The notes under the pieces: generated by a model
The model's database searches: none
What the model was told of the DNA's origin: nothing
Seen by the model: only the letters and a program-made list of their open reading frames with translations
Source: Norana najaformis
Lineage: Eukaryota; Annelida; Clitellata; Crassiclitellata; Hormogastridae
Reading direction: 5' to 3'
Length of the DNA: 64,000 nt
Assembly: GCA_964023275.1 (NCBI GenBank)
Contig: OZ029929.1
Span: 8,755,937 to 8,819,936 of the forward strand
Program-made: the position numbers and the translations under genes
Shown: piece by piece, positions 11,801 through 23,419 of the stretch
How the letters are laid out: every line of letters starts with the position of its first letter
Position numbering within the stretch: position 1 is the first letter of the stretch

Positions 11801-12651
11801 ATAATAATACTAGAAATAATAAATTAATAAAAACATATCCATATTATCAGAAGAAAGAAAATAAACCGGATTGACAGAAATTTTAAGCGAAATCAGCAAT
11901 AGGCCTAGAGCTGTTAAAACAAATTTGAGCGAAAATCTTATCGTATTTTAGGTCAATTTTAAATAGCAATTTGAAATAGGCGCTTCTGCTGTTTTTTAGG
12001 CAGCAAGCTGGTGCACAATGCCGAGTGAGTATTGTACTCCAAACCGATCCGATCCGACTGAAATTTTCAGAGTAGAAAAATTTTCACCGATGGACTGCCG
12101 AATCGGCCGACTCACAAAAACTGACAACGTGTATAAGTAACGCTTTTGGTGTCCTAGCTGCTTTCGATAATGATGATGATGATGATGACGACGACGACGA
12201 TGATGATGATGATAATGACGACAACGGCGATGCTAAGAATAAGAGTATTGCGCTGCACCTGTTCGTAGGGGAACTGGAGGTATTGCGTGACGAGGATCGT
12301 GACGTGGGCGACGTTGATCGCAAAAGCCGTGAGGGTGACGACAAGCCAAAGCGTCTTTATCGGGTAGTTGGGACCGCGGGCAACGTGGCCCCAGCCGTGC
12401 GCCGATGTCGTCTCGAAGAACTGCCGTATGATTTCCCTCGTCCGTCGCTCTTCCTCCATATCGACTTCCGACTTCTGTCGTTCCCTCTCCGGCTTCTCAG
12501 ATGCGGCCACTGCCTCCGCAGCTGCCTCCTTGCCTTGCCCTGCTCCTGCGGTGCCCTCCACTTCGTCCTGTTTCTGCTCCGTTGCCCTACGCCGATCCAT
12601 TTCGACGGCGCCCTCAGGCCTCGTCGTCGCCTTCGGTTTGTCGATCACCAT
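8881..12651 (-). CDS. DEG/ENaC family sodium channel subunit, two exons
   Basis: Trimeric plasma-membrane cation channel of the ASIC / FMRFamide-gated / degenerin superfamily. Exon 1 is 12651-12259 and exon 2 is 10215-8881. The join is in phase (CAG to GTG) with a gtgcag donor and a cgtgcag acceptor, giving about 575 residues. Residues about 1-70 are a charged cytoplasmic tail, followed by the family motif TTSAHGWG (HG at 85-86), TM1 at about 100-122 and post-TM1 FPSITICN (142-149; the family has FPAVTICN). The extracellular domain is Cys-rich, with NCGC and CHCDAPC. Before and in TM2 lie FSDIGGTFGLW and a G-M-S selectivity-type motif near 543-545. The start is the in-frame ATG at 12651; an upstream ATG at 12840 would add 63 less typical residues. 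Ligand and subtype cannot be told. No defect is seen. Confidence 0.9.
12169..12235. repeat. (GAT/GAC)n microsatellite in the channel intron
   Basis: A run of gatgat and gacgac triplets starts about 25 bp inside the intron from the exon 1 donor of the DEG/ENaC gene. Read through on the minus strand it encodes a Val/Ile run, which makes the apparent ORF longer than the real exon. Confidence 0.85.
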
Positions 12652-12972
12652 CGAAAGTCGACGACGCAACTGATTCCGTCGACTGCAGCTGACGACGATG
12701 ACACGGATGCCACGAACAGCCAGACTGCACCATCCTCTTCTTCCGTTATCATTATCGGCATCCTCACTCAGCTGTAGCAGCAGGAGAGCGGATAGAGCAA
12801 CGAATCTTGGATGCACCAATGTCTGCTCAGCCGCACGCATTTAGGCATACACTTAGAATGTGGCTGGCGGGTGGACTCTTTTCACCACTCTGTAAGGTAT
12901 CGGTGAATTAGTCACTTCTGTGGAACCACTTGGCAAACGATGCCTTGTTGTTTTCTTTCTTCAGCCAACGGT

Positions 12973-13161
12973 GGGACGCTGTGGCCGATTGGTTAGAGCG
13001 CTCGGCTCGTAACTCAGAGGGTATGGGTTCGAGCCTCTTCCCCTCAGACGGTTACTGTGTAGGGACTTTGAGCTAGTCCTTCATTCACAATTTCTCAGCG
13101 CCATCGATTGATGCTTAGTCATTATATAGTGGCGCTTAATAAATGCAGAAATAATAATAAC
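12973..13161 (+). mobile_element. SINE-1, near full length, tRNA-derived
   Basis: The head carries RNA polymerase III promoter-like boxes: an A-box-like TGGCCGATTGGTTAGAG and a B-box-like GGGTTCGAGCC about 35 bp later. A unique body follows (ggttactgtgtagggac, cgccatcgattgatgc). It ends in agtggcgcttaataaatgc plus an ATA-rich tail. Matching copies lie at 49083-49225 and, partly, at 6985-7112. The length, boxes and tail are those of a tRNA-derived SINE. Confidence 0.8.
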
Positions 13162-13164
13162 CAT

Positions 13165-13415
13165 CCTTCAACCGTTGAACTGCCTTTCTTACTATCTACT
13201 CTTTGAAGCGAGGAACGTACACACAGACGTGTTATTCCCATGAACGGTCACTCATTCAAAAACAAAACGAGTTCGACGGCTCTCCATCTGCCATGCTCGT
13301 GACAACACCAGGCTGGCCGCCTGGTGTTGACATATGAAATTTCAATGCGGCATATTCAGTTTAACTCAATTCTATCACACTGTTCTTTTTAATTGCATTT
13401 CATCACGTTATATAT
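13165..13415. other. No gene recognised
   Basis: Unique-looking intergenic sequence. A short inverted pair (gccgcctggtgt / acaccaggctggc) is present near 13300-13325. No coding frame is supported. Confidence 0.4.
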
Positions 13416-13417
13416 AA

Positions 13418-13835
13418 TGTAATCGTAATTGCAATTGTAAACTAAGTCTCGGGAACCAGCTTATTCACAGGCCCTCAGTCAAAACGAAATCGATAGGCAA
13501 GAATGGTTCCAGGTCGAGAACCAAGAGTCTGGCAGGCAGGCAGGTGGCTACGGGTGGTGATGTTTGGAATTGGATCTGCGGGATAGATAAGAGGAATAAA
13601 AGGAATCAGGATAGGATAGGATCAGTAATGTATGTGCACTTGGCAGATGCAGATGAAGGCTACTGGAGGGGTTAGGTTCCAGGTAGACAACCCAGAGTCA
13701 GGCAGGCAGGTAGTCAGACGGCTACGGGTGGTGATGTTTGGAATTGGCTCTGCGGGATAGATAAGAGGAATAAAAGGAGGCATCAGGATAGGATAAGATC
13801 AGTAATGTATGTGCACTCGACAGATGCAAATGAAG
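13418..13835 (-). mobile_element. LINE-A 3'-end copy with internal tandem duplication
   Basis: The tail taatcgtaatt, the block gggaaccagcttattcac and the block gtgatgtttggaattgg are all LINE-A 3' landmarks, on the minus strand. A segment of about 170 bp is then repeated: 'ggttccaggt' recurs at about 13504 and 13673, each time followed by 'gataagaggaataaaagga' and 'gtaatgtatgtgcac'. A (TTAC)n run follows at about 13841-13875. The duplication arose after insertion or was present in the source copy. Confidence 0.8.
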
Positions 13836-13879
13836 GCTACTTACTTACTTACTTTCTTACTTACTTACTTACTTATATT

Positions 13880-14760
13880 GGAACCGACTGAATTAGTTTT
13901 TGCACAGACTTGGATGCGGCGCCATCCGTCTTCGGTCGGGAACGTCACTGGTAATTGTTTGGGCGGCCGTCAGAGACAACAGTAGAAAGCCGACGGAGAG
14001 ATTTATCGTTGCGAGCTGCTAAGCCCACAAAACGTTTCGACGATGACTGTCATCTTCTCATAACTAATGCTAACATCACATCATTCCTGCTGCTGCTGCA
14101 GCCGCCTCCGCAGCTTATGGAACGAGCTGGAGCAGAAACAAATGCAGTTGAGTTTAATTGCATTCATCATCGATGACCTCTTCTCTCCGTCATCCTTGCT
14201 TTGCTTATCTATTGTTTGACTTATACTCCGACGAATGGAGTTTCGGTCGTTTGAAAAGGCGAATAGACTGAATGGAGCTGCTTCAAAAAGGGGCTCTTAC
14301 GCCAGAAAAGAGGGTCAATTAGACTAGACAGTCGATTTGCATTCATACGAACTGTTCCAATTATAGGCCGACTCCAGTGAGGTCCACTAAAGGCTGTGTC
14401 CATATACTCCTCTGTCCGATCTGTCTTATCTGCACCCTGCATGCATGTTAATGCTGAATGTTAAGCATCGTTTCATCTCACTGCATCATATGGCTTCATC
14501 TCACTGTCGGCAGATGGTCTCATGTGGTGATAATGACGAATCGGATCATAAGCATATCATACGTTTTATATCATGAGTCACGTTCCCAACATGTGATCTG
14601 TGCATACTGTTGTCAGTGGCAACGTTGACCGTGGGTCATTTGCCAGCTGCCCATGGAGAAGTGACCGACTCGCAGAGCTCAACCTAATTGATATTTTGTC
14701 TTCCAGTGGCAGCCTATCCAGCAACATAACGGAATTGAATCTGATTACGGGCAAATAACT
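13880..14760. other. No gene recognised
   Basis: Open frames at 13955-14176 and 14221-14442 have no recognisable domain and no supporting splice sites. I see only a short CTG/CAG-type run near 14085-14110. Confidence 0.4.
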
Positions 14761-14765
14761 TTCTA

Positions 14766-15387
14766 ACGTAATCGTAATCGTAATCTCGAGATTTCTACAG
14801 CGCACAAAGAAAGCGATGTATGGAAAAGTCACGGCATATTGCTTGCGACAAAGATATGACTTCTGAAATCTCTTGCTTGGTCAGTAGCACAGTACGGCTG
14901 TGAGAGCTGGACCATAATGAAAGATGAAGAGGCAAGAATCAACCGAAATGAAGTGCTGCGGCAGATTCTTAGAGTACCGTGGACTGTTAAGAAGACAAAT
15001 GAGTTGGTCCTAGAGACTCAGGAGTAGAAAGGAATCTGCTCGGATTAATCAAAACGAAGAAGCTGTCATACTTCGGGCATGTGCTGCGACACAGTGGAGA
15101 CTGCTTAGAGAAAGAGATCATCCAAGGCACAGTTCCTGGATCCCGAGCTCGTGGGAGACCCAAAATGACATGGATAGACAACATCAAGTCATGGACTGAA
15201 TTATCGTTCGACCAGTTTTACAAGAAATGAGGGACAGAAGCAGATGGTACAGATTTCTCCATGGTGCGGCCAATCCTCGGCTCGAGGACGTTTAAAGACA
15301 AGACAAGACAGAGAAAGCTAAGTCGCGGGAACCAGCTTATTCACAGGCGCTCAGTCAAAACAAAATCGATAGGCAGGTAAGGTCAGA
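14766..15387 (-). mobile_element. LINE-A 3'-end copy, interrupted by a second LINE
   Basis: The (cgtaat)n tail and 'gatttctacagcgc' run to about 14813. The same copy resumes at 15312 with 'agaaagctaagtcgcgggaac' minus its last base and continues to 'aatcgataggcagg'. The two parts join exactly as in other LINE-A copies once 14814-15311 is removed, with AGAAAG present on both sides. Confidence 0.85.
14814..15311 (+). mobile_element. 5'-truncated LINE (LINE-B), reverse transcriptase C-terminal fragment
   Basis: A plus-strand frame reads YGCESWTIMKDEEARINRNE and then LRQILRVPWTVKKTNELVLE, followed after a frameshift by KLSYFGHVLRHSGDCLEKEI and GRPKMTWIDNIKSWTELS. This is the typical C-terminal region of many animal non-LTR reverse transcriptases. 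It ends with an (acaag)n tail at about 15294-15311. AGAAAG at 14808-14813 and 15312-15317 is the probable target-site duplication. The insertion is 498 bp, frameshifted and inactive, and it is nested in a LINE-A copy. Confidence 0.85.
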
Positions 15388-15389
15388 TT

Positions 15390-15732
15390 TGAAGTTCACG
15401 GATTATCTTGCTTGAGGCGTCTTACGTCTTCGACGACTTCGTCTGAAGTAACTGCGTTTGCGCCATGCCTCGCTTTACAAAAATCGTCTGCTTCAGACAA
15501 CAATGAGCCAACCGTTAATTAAAATTTCTCTGACTGTCTATCTGCTCTCAGTGCTGCTTCCGAAGCACAGCTGCTATTTCCCCGAAGACTGATATTAACA
15601 ATGTAAGCCCTATGATGCTGGCATATATGTAGATGCTGGCAATTATATACAGTTATACATACAAATCTACATCTAGCATCATACAAACTTTACAAAAAAC
15701 TAATATATCTAACGTAGATAAATGCGAATATA
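15390..15732. other. No gene recognised
   Basis: Intergenic sequence with no supportable coding frame or repeat family. Confidence 0.4.
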
Positions 15733-15739
15733 AGAAGAA

Positions 15740-15900
15740 TCGCTACAACAACCACCATTATCACCACCAATTCAATAATTACCACCACCGCTACCACTAC
15801 CAATTCAATAATTACCACCACCGCTACCACCACCACCATCTCAACAACCACCATGGCCATCAACATCGCCACTACTATTATCATCATTATCATCATCATT
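15740..15900. repeat. CAC/CAT-rich microsatellite with a duplicated 30-bp module
   Basis: The module 'caattcaataattaccacc' followed by 'accgctaccac' occurs twice in a row, flanked by (ACC)n and (ATC)n. His/Asn-rich and Val/Ile-rich reading frames over it come from the repeat and are not genes. Confidence 0.85.
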
Positions 15901-16299
15901 CCTACTATATCATAGATCTTCTTCTTCAAAATCTCTGCCCCCAGACAGGTTCGAACGTCCAATGGCGCCATTCCTGACGTTGTTGGGCCTCCTCCTTCTG
16001 TTTACCGTATCAGTCCACCATCATCCAGTCTAGTAGCATTTGTATAGATCTTCGTATTCTTTAACATAAAGAAGATATCACAGACATGCCTACTTATTTT
16101 CCGTTTTGCCGATATATATTGATCCACTGCATAGGACTGAAAGTCGTAAATCAGAACTGCATTAAGATTGTTCGGCAAAATAAAGGAATCTGGAGTCGGT
16201 AAGAGATCGCAGTGATTGCTGGCTAAGCTACTCTGACAGTTATACGGTAAGAAAAACGAAGACAAAAATGTAACATTCATCACTAGTTCACTGTTTCGC

Positions 16300-16460
16300 G
16301 TGATAGCCTAGTGGTTAACGTGCAGGACTATCAACCCAGAAGTTTGAGGTAAAAATCCCCGTCAGGTCAGAAAAATTCTTTCGAGCTTTCTTTTCCACTA
16401 GCGCTCCCATGCTAAATTAACAATAAAATGAGTACATCAACAGTACACTGTTGATGGGAA
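16300..16460 (+). mobile_element. Possible tRNA-derived SINE
   Basis: 'gatagcctagtggttaacg' resembles a pol III A box and 'agtttgaggtaaaaatcccc' about 30 bp later a worn B box. A short body and AT-rich end follow. I found no second copy in the window, so the family assignment is open. Confidence 0.4.
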
Positions 16461-16574
16461 GATCGGAGGGGAAGAAGACTAACGATCGCTCTCATATGCC
16501 GAGGTTAAGAAAGTGAAATCGCTAACACTTCATGCTCATAGCTGACTTATGCTAGCTTAAAGGGCTGCTTTTCT

Positions 16575-16845
16575 TATCATTTTTCTTCTTTCTTCTTTCT
16601 TCTTTTTTCTTCTTGTTCTTCTTGTTCTTGTTCTTCTTGTTCTTGTTCTTCTTGTTCTTCTTATTCTTGTTCTTGTTCTTCTTGTTCTTCTTATTCTTGT
16701 TCTTCTTGTTCTTGTTCTTGTTCTTCTTGTTCTTGTTCTTCTTGTTCTTGTTCTTCTTGTTCTTGTTCTTCTTGTTCTTGTTCTTCTTGTTCTTGTTCTT
16801 CTTGTTCTTGTTCTTCTTGTTCTTCTTTTTCTTCTTTTTCTTTGC
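16575..16845. repeat. (TTCTTG)n / (TTCTTC)n microsatellite
   Basis: About 270 bp of TTCTTG and TTCTTC units. Reading frames over it give poly-(K/N) on one strand and poly-(F/L) on the other. They are not genes. Confidence 0.95.
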
Positions 16846-17029
16846 TGCTTTACCGTAAGACAGTAAAAACATCAGAAATTGTGTAAGGAAGTCAAAATAT
16901 TTATCAACTTGAACTGGCCAGCAGCTTACTGAGCTGCTGTGAAATACCAAGTAGTAAAATTCAGTTTTCGAAAGGGTTGAAGACGAGTTTACTAGTCTCC
17001 ATTTAGAAACTACTCCCCCTCACAGACGA

Positions 17030-17265
17030 GTGACAAGACAAACTGTCAAATGAAATGCAAATTTGAGCATCGTCAGCATAGAAATGATATCCTAGCGACT
17101 GATTGTCTAGCAAACATGCCCAGTGGTGCGGTGTGTAATGTAAATAAAAGAGGACCGAGCACAGAACCGTGTGGGGTGCCACAAGTCAACAAAGCACTAG
17201 TCGAAATATTACCATTTAAATATACCGACTGAGTGTGTGTATTAAGATGAGTAGCAAACAATTCA
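17030..17265 (-). pseudogene. LINE reverse transcriptase relic (active-site region)
   Basis: The minus strand carries CGTPHGSVLGPLLFTLHTAP, the motif that precedes the polymerase active site. After a frameshift FYADDAQICISFDS follows, containing the Y-A-D-D-type catalytic motif. Both are hallmarks of LINE reverse transcriptases. The fragment is about 230 bp, frameshifted and truncated at both ends. Clade cannot be determined. Confidence 0.8.
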
Positions 17266-17269
17266 GTAT

Positions 17270-19440
17270 AGAAAAAGTTGGGAGAGTCAGATCAGGAACG
17301 AATGCCAGTGTATCACTAGGTTAAACCAAGTCTTATAAAGAGCAAGTACATGAGAGGAATGCTGACGAAAAAAATTGCAATAAGACCAGTCAAGTTTTAG
17401 CATTCGAGTTTCTGTAAAGCATTTTGCACAAGAGTTCTAGGTTTGACTAGTTACATTAAACGAATTCGATCGTCTGCCATTTCTGGCAGAGTCAGTCTGA
17501 AAAGGAGATGAAGTTACTAATTCCGCACACAACATCACAAATCCTGCGTTGGCTACAGACATTAACGAAATGCTGTTACGATCGTTGATCGTTGAAGCTG
17601 TTGCTGCGCTGTCGGCATCCATGGCGACGAGACGAGCGAAGACAATTTGTTGGTTCAGTTGCTGGCAATTAATTAATGGCACTCAAGGAAATGCGCGGAG
17701 CCCATACGAGACATTCCGCTAAGGATATCAGGCGATTATTATTTTATTCCTACTAACTCTGACTATGTACTAAGGAAAGGCATAGATCTACTCGCCTTTG
17801 AAGTCCCGAGATCGAAGTGAGTCACGTAGTCAGCAAGAACGAGAAACAGACACACGCGCAGTGAAGAGGCTGGCAGACACACACTTCATAGTATTCACAC
17901 ACATTGAACCTTGCATATAGGGACAAGCAGAGAGATAGAAGCAGGACTACAGACATGCAGAGAAAGACATATGCAAAGACAGAAACAGAAAGATACATAC
18001 GTAGTGACACCCTAAAGCAGATATACACAAGCAAATAAATCCAGCCAGACACAGGCATAGTAAGAGACAAACACAGGCGGACACAGAAAGAGAGACATTA
18101 GCAGACAGAGTTAGACCGGGTGAGACCTAGCAAGGCCTAGATGGCCTATAAAGCACAAAGTTGTTGATGGCAGAGAGCAAAGCGTGTGAACTGAACGGAT
18201 GTTTCGTGTTCCGTGAAGATGACTGATTGATAAGAAAAAGGGACCCGGCTCGTGACACAGAGTGAGACACAGACAGACATAAAAAGACAGACAGTAACAG
18301 ACAGAGAGACGAGTACTCATCTCAAGCGTCGATTTACGATTGTAGGATTAAGAAGTGTTTTCCGATCAAGGTAAATGCTATCCGCAGCAGAACCCTGAGA
18401 ATAATTGGCACATAATGAAGTAGAGAAACAAACGAAGATCGAAGAACATGATCCCTGAAGAGTACCGATTTCGTTTTGTCTCTTACTATCTTCTATCTAT
18501 CGTTGCTTGTCTTCCTGCATCTTACTCACCACATTCAAATCTGTCTATCTTACTTGGTCTGTATTCTTATACCTTCATCCGTTTCTTAGCCTTGTAGTCA
18601 TCTTCATCTGCATGTACGTTTTCCTCTTTCTGTTCCTTCGCATCAATCTCTATTTCTCTTCTATCTTTGTCTGTCTGTCTGTATGTCTCCTCTCTGTCTG
18701 TCTGCCTGTCTTTCTCACTTACTTTCTCTCACTCACTCCCTCTCTCCCTCCCTCTCTGTATGTATCTAATATATGTGCATTCTCTCTTTCGTTCTCTTCG
18801 TCAATGCTCACGTTACATTATTGATTTATTCTTTCCCTTAAGAAAGTGTGGGGATGAAATTCATCATGTGGGGATGGTAAGGGAAAGGGGAAAGATGTCT
18901 GCGGGAACAGGAAGGGATGGGGTTAAGACTAAAACTGCGGGGTGGGAATGGGAACACATTTCTGTCCCTGCACTACTCTTTACTCATGAGATTGAATCCA
19001 TCCCAAACCTCCAGCAAGTTGAGCCCTAAACAGAACTGTACAATGATCGCAGTCTCTGCGGCAGTAAGATTATGCTGAGACCAGCCAAAGAAAACAAAAT
19101 ACTGAAATATTCCTATGGCAGTTTCACATTAGGAAACTTGAAACTTGACGAAATGGCTATGCATTAATATTAATAAAGATCTCTCTTAATGCTGGTCTCT
19201 GTATCTTTGCGCCTCTCTGTTGATGTTGCACTCTCTGTAGAGAAATCTTTCAATATATCAGTTTCCATTTTGCTGTCTCATCTCGATCTGTCTCTCGAAT
19301 CGTCTCTCCCTTTCTCTCTTCTTCTATCTCTCTCCTTTTCTCTCTTCCTTTGTTTATCCACAGACGTCTAGATCATTTAGCCTCTAAATAATCTAAGGTC
19401 CTATGGTCTATCTCTCAATCTGTTTATTCCTTTTTTTACC
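17270..19440. other. No gene recognised; AGAC/TCTG-rich low complexity
   Basis: About 17820-18310 is rich in degenerate AGACAG repeats and about 18480-18800 in TCTG/CTCT repeats. Open frames here translate low-complexity sequence. A G-rich patch lies at about 18850-18950. Nothing shows a domain or splice pattern. Confidence 0.5.
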
Positions 19441-19442
19441 TC

Positions 19443-19690
19443 AGTCGTAATCGTAATTGTAAACTGGAAATTTCTACAGCGTCCAACGAGAGCTAACTCT
19501 CGGGAACCAGCTTATTCAAAGCCGCTCAGTCAAAAGGAAACGATAGGCAAGAAGGGCTCGGGTCCAGGTCGAGATCCAAGAGTCAAGCAGACAGGAAGTC
19601 AGACGGCTACGGTGGGCGGTGTTTGGAATTTGATCTGCGGCATAGATAAGGTGAAGAAGAAGAAGAAGAATCAGAATAGGATCTCTCGAT
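19443..19690 (-). mobile_element. LINE-A 3'-end fragment
   Basis: The tail cgtaatcgtaattg is followed by 'atttctacagcgtccaacg', 'cgggaaccagcttattca', 'aaacgataggcaagaag' and 'gtttggaatttgatctgcgg', in LINE-A order on the minus strand. It is truncated shortly after the GAAGAA-rich stretch at about 19655-19675. Confidence 0.85.
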
Positions 19691-20109
19691 CTTTACTTCT
19701 CTGTGCGTTTCTTTTGACTCTCTTTTGTCCACGTATCTCCGTCTCTGGCTATGGTTTTATTAATAGTCCCACTTAACACCGGCTGCATGTTATCACTTTC
19801 CTCGGGTTGAAGGCGGCACCTAAATGCAAGTGCATCTGCTCTCCTGACTAACCCCTCTGGCCTCGTGTTGATCGGAGTGAATATTTATGTTACAATGCGA
19901 TGACGAGTTTAGTATTGATAGCGACAGAAGGCAGACGATTTACTCCGCTCGGCTGTCATATTCGTCTGGAAGTCATCGGCAACAAATTACTCCGATGAGC
20001 CGGGGTCACCCAGAGGGAATTTCGGCTTCTCGTTTTACTGTGCGTTTTTGGGAAGTCCGGGAAGTATGTGGAGGAATCAGTGTCTAGACAGGATGAGATT
20101 CAGAGATGC

Positions 20110-20455
<346 letters not shown>

Positions 20456-20459
20456 ATTC

Positions 20460-22380
20460 ACGCACTTGGCTAAAATTAAAGAAAAGAGATTGACTGTCGA
20501 CTAATCGAACGCCTGGAAGATGGGAAACTCGGCGGAAGTGCAGTCGCTAAAGAACCAGCCCATAGTTTCCTAAAAGTAGCAAGTACTTGGGGAGGGGTAT
20601 CGAAATTCCTAATTCAATCTTACCTTACCTTTTTAATTTATGCAGATTATAATCTGTAGATGGTCTGTTGATGAAGTACACGCTAGTATTAGAACAAACG
20701 GAAAAAGAGGAATTCCTGATTTCCTCGAGGTATTCATCAGGCATCTTTGCGTCGACTGGCTTTCGCTCTACAACTGCACCAGTTCCTAATTGCATTCCTT
20801 TTAGCCGCGGAGAATATTTCGAGCGAATGGCGTATGCATCTTCAAAGTGCATGGCGCCACTGATGAGGAGTTGCGCTGAGTTGATCCATCTAAACCCTCT
20901 GAGTCTTAATCGTCCTCACCGCCAAGCAATTCGATCACACCTAAAGAAAGAACGTACCTTGAAAGCAGAAATAGGACGAAGAGCTGGTCGAAGAACAAGA
21001 CGAACAGGAGCAGAGAAAAGGATGGAGTATAGTAGAGAAAGAGGCGGAAGAATAAGAAGATGAACGGAATGAAAATGCAGAAAAAGGCAAGAATGAAAGA
21101 TGAGTAAAATTAGACAGAATGCAAAGAAGATAGAGGAGGAGGAGGAAAACTTGAAGACTAACGGAAGAGGAAGGGCAACGAATAAGATATTAGGAAAACG
21201 AGAGGAAGAACACAAAATGAAGTTTATGAGGAAAATTGAAGATGAAGAATAAGTAGAAGGTTATGCAAAGTAGGTGGGCGAGAAGGAGGAGCGATGGAGA
21301 GAAGAATTGAAAAAGGAACAATCTTGAGAAATAGTCGATTGGAGAAGAATTAGGAAGAAAAGCTTATAGAAGAAACTTGCAAGGGAAAAGGAGAAAGTGA
21401 ATAGGAAGAAAAACAATGGGGTAGATACTGAAAATTAGGAATAGTGGGGTCAAGGATGGAAATTAGGACGAGCTAGGAAGAAGCGTAGAATAAGGAGGAC
21501 AATGAGAAATATTAGCGCTATGTATTAGCGCGAGTCATCTTCAGTAACAGAATAAATGAATCGGTCATTGCATCAAAATGCTAGCACACAGGGCCGGATT
21601 ATATTTATTTAGTACTGATAATAACACGTACTATTACTGTTAATATCACTATTGCTATATGAGCTGCTCATTTGCTGGCAAACCCCACGTTTTACTGCTT
21701 GGATATTCAAATATAAAACTTTCTCGTAAATAAACTCATTTAAGTCTTGGGATATTCACACCAACGTAGGTCCATTGTCATAATTTTAACAAAAGAGAAT
21801 CATTAGCCGAACAGACATTCAAACAACGCCGAATTCAACCAATCACTTAACCTCTGTCCGACCATGTGTTGCACGCTTCGTATTTCTAACGCTACAGCTA
21901 AAAGAAGAAACTTTAAACAACACAAAAAGACATAAACCAGGCAAGCCGTTGGTAATCCGGACGAGAGGAGAGAGAAAGAACACCGAAAGACGGATGAATG
22001 CGTGTGTGACAGACAGACAGACAGACAGACAGGCAGTCAGGCAGACAGACAGACAGACAGAAGACAGAGTTTCACTGACGGAGTATACTGTCTCCAGCAA
22101 CTGGCCGCCGTTTCAATATGTAGCTGACAGATTCCACCGAATCACCAAACACCAGACGCACAAGCAGAGTCTAAATAAATGGCTCAAAGTCCGACAGCTT
22201 ATCTCGGATGCATTTGATTTATCTGAATCAAAAGGCAAACTCAAAAGCAGAATCTGGTTTCATTCGACTAAAGATCGTCGCTGGGACTTTCACGGCATAG
22301 TTTGATCCGCTGTGCAGCAGACAGCAGCGACAGAGAGAAATTCAAACGATTTTATGAATAGCTTGCCGGGTCTATCTACA
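20460..22380. other. No gene recognised; purine-rich stretch and (GACA)n
   Basis: About 20940-21500 is AG-rich degenerate sequence. A (GACA)n run lies at about 22010-22062. A minus-strand frame at 20625-20852 (with MPDEYLEEIRNSSFSV) has natural-looking composition, but I recognise no domain and see no splice partner. Otherwise nothing is supported. Confidence 0.4.
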
Positions 22381-22382
22381 AT

Positions 22383-23405
22383 ATGCCACCATTCGAAGAA
22401 AATGCCAGCAATCTGTCTTCGCATCAGAATTTCGATATCGAAGAGTTTGAGTATACTGACGAAGTCGATCTGTTTCGCGACCGTTTAGTGTACAAATACA
22501 GTCTTCCGTTGGTCCTGACCATCGGAATACTGTGCAGCCTTTTCGCTTTGACGATTCTTATACGACGTCAAATGTGGCTTCAGCACGAAGGGTACGTCTA
22601 CCTGATTGCGTTGCTCATCTCCAATATCCTCCTCATAACGGTCGTCTTCATCCCGCTGTCGCTGTATTTCTTCAGTCCATACTGGCACATTGCGGACACA
22701 GCCAATGCAGTCTGCAAGATATGGATGTTTCTTGCGTATGTCAGTATTTCAACCGACTGGTTTCTGGTCTGTCTGTTAATCGACGTCTACCTCCGTTGCC
22801 ATCTGCTCGCACCTCGAGGGAAATGCGGTTGTCGGAACTTTGCTGCCAAATACTGTACACTGTTCGGAGCTAAGTTCGTCACCGGGACAACCTGTGTTGC
22901 GTTCGTTCTCATTAACTGGTGGCGTCTCGTCGCCTCCCACCTGTTCAGCTACGAGGAACACCCTAGTGTCTGTCACCTGAGTGTGGTGTGGTACGAGGAG
23001 CTGTGGTTATGGAGATTCGTCTCACACTGTCTTACGCAATACGTCTCTGTTGTTATATTTACGCCAATTTTGTGGTTAATGATCGTTTTTACCAGATGTA
23101 GAGAAGAAACTTCGTTCCATCCGTGTGACGAGGTAATCAGCGATGGCACGAAGCAGTTCACGAGGCTATCGTTAGGCATCGCCGCTGCTGTGTTTCTGTC
23201 GAAGTGTCCGCATTTTCTCGTTGAAGTGATCATTCACATGAGTGTAGAGTTAAAATCTGGAATCGTAGTTGCCTGGTACATAACCGAGTTTGTCCTGTCC
23301 ACCCACTTTATCATTGTACCGGCATTGTGTCTCGGCATGCTTCAAGAAATGCGAGCAGTCATCAGGTCGCTAACAGTGAATAGATTCGGTCACCAGAGAT
23401 TTTAG
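22383..23405 (+). CDS. Divergent rhodopsin-like 7TM receptor, single exon
   Basis: Predicted G-protein-coupled receptor of 340 residues in the plasma membrane, probably an orphan peptide-type receptor. The extracellular N-terminus is acidic with two N-glycosylation sequons near residues 7 and 10. Seven hydrophobic segments follow, at roughly 39-60, 71-96, 107-132, 155-178, 210-237, 260-284 and 300-324. One Cys before TM3 (in AVCKIWMF) and one in loop 2 (in SVCHLSVVW) can form the conserved disulfide. TM3 ends in IDVYLRC where most family members have DRY. TM1 lacks the usual GN pair, and TM7 has VPALCLGML in place of NPxxY. An ATTAAA sequence about 50 bp after the stop could be a polyadenylation signal. 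The intact long ORF argues against a pseudogene. The ligand cannot be inferred. Confidence 0.75.
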   Translation: MPPFEENASNLSSHQNFDIEEFEYTDEVDLFRDRLVYKYSLPLVLTIGILCSLFALTILIRRQMWLQHEGYVYLIALLISNILLITVVFIPLSLYFFSPYWHIADTANAVCKIWMFLAYVSISTDWFLVCLLIDVYLRCHLLAPRGKCGCRNFAAKYCTLFGAKFVTGTTCVAFVLINWWRLVASHLFSYEEHPSVCHLSVVWYEELWLWRFVSHCLTQYVSVVIFTPILWLMIVFTRCREETSFHPCDEVISDGTKQFTRLSLGIAAAVFLSKCPHFLVEVIIHMSVELKSGIVVAWYITEFVLSTHFIIVPALCLGMLQEMRAVIRSLTVNRFGHQRF

Positions 23406-23419
23406 GACGAAATGCAATC

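Noticed and set aside
12154..12258. C-terminal Val/Ile run of the 228-codon frame starting at 12840
   Set aside because: This is read-through of the donor at 12258 into the (GAT)n microsatellite of the intron. The real exon ends at 12259.
16552..16950. Lys/Asn-rich and Phe/Leu-rich frames
   Set aside because: Products of the TTCTTG microsatellite.
20625..20852. Minus-strand frame with MPDEYLEEIRNSSFSV
   Set aside because: Natural-looking peptide, but no domain, no splice partner and no conserved context.
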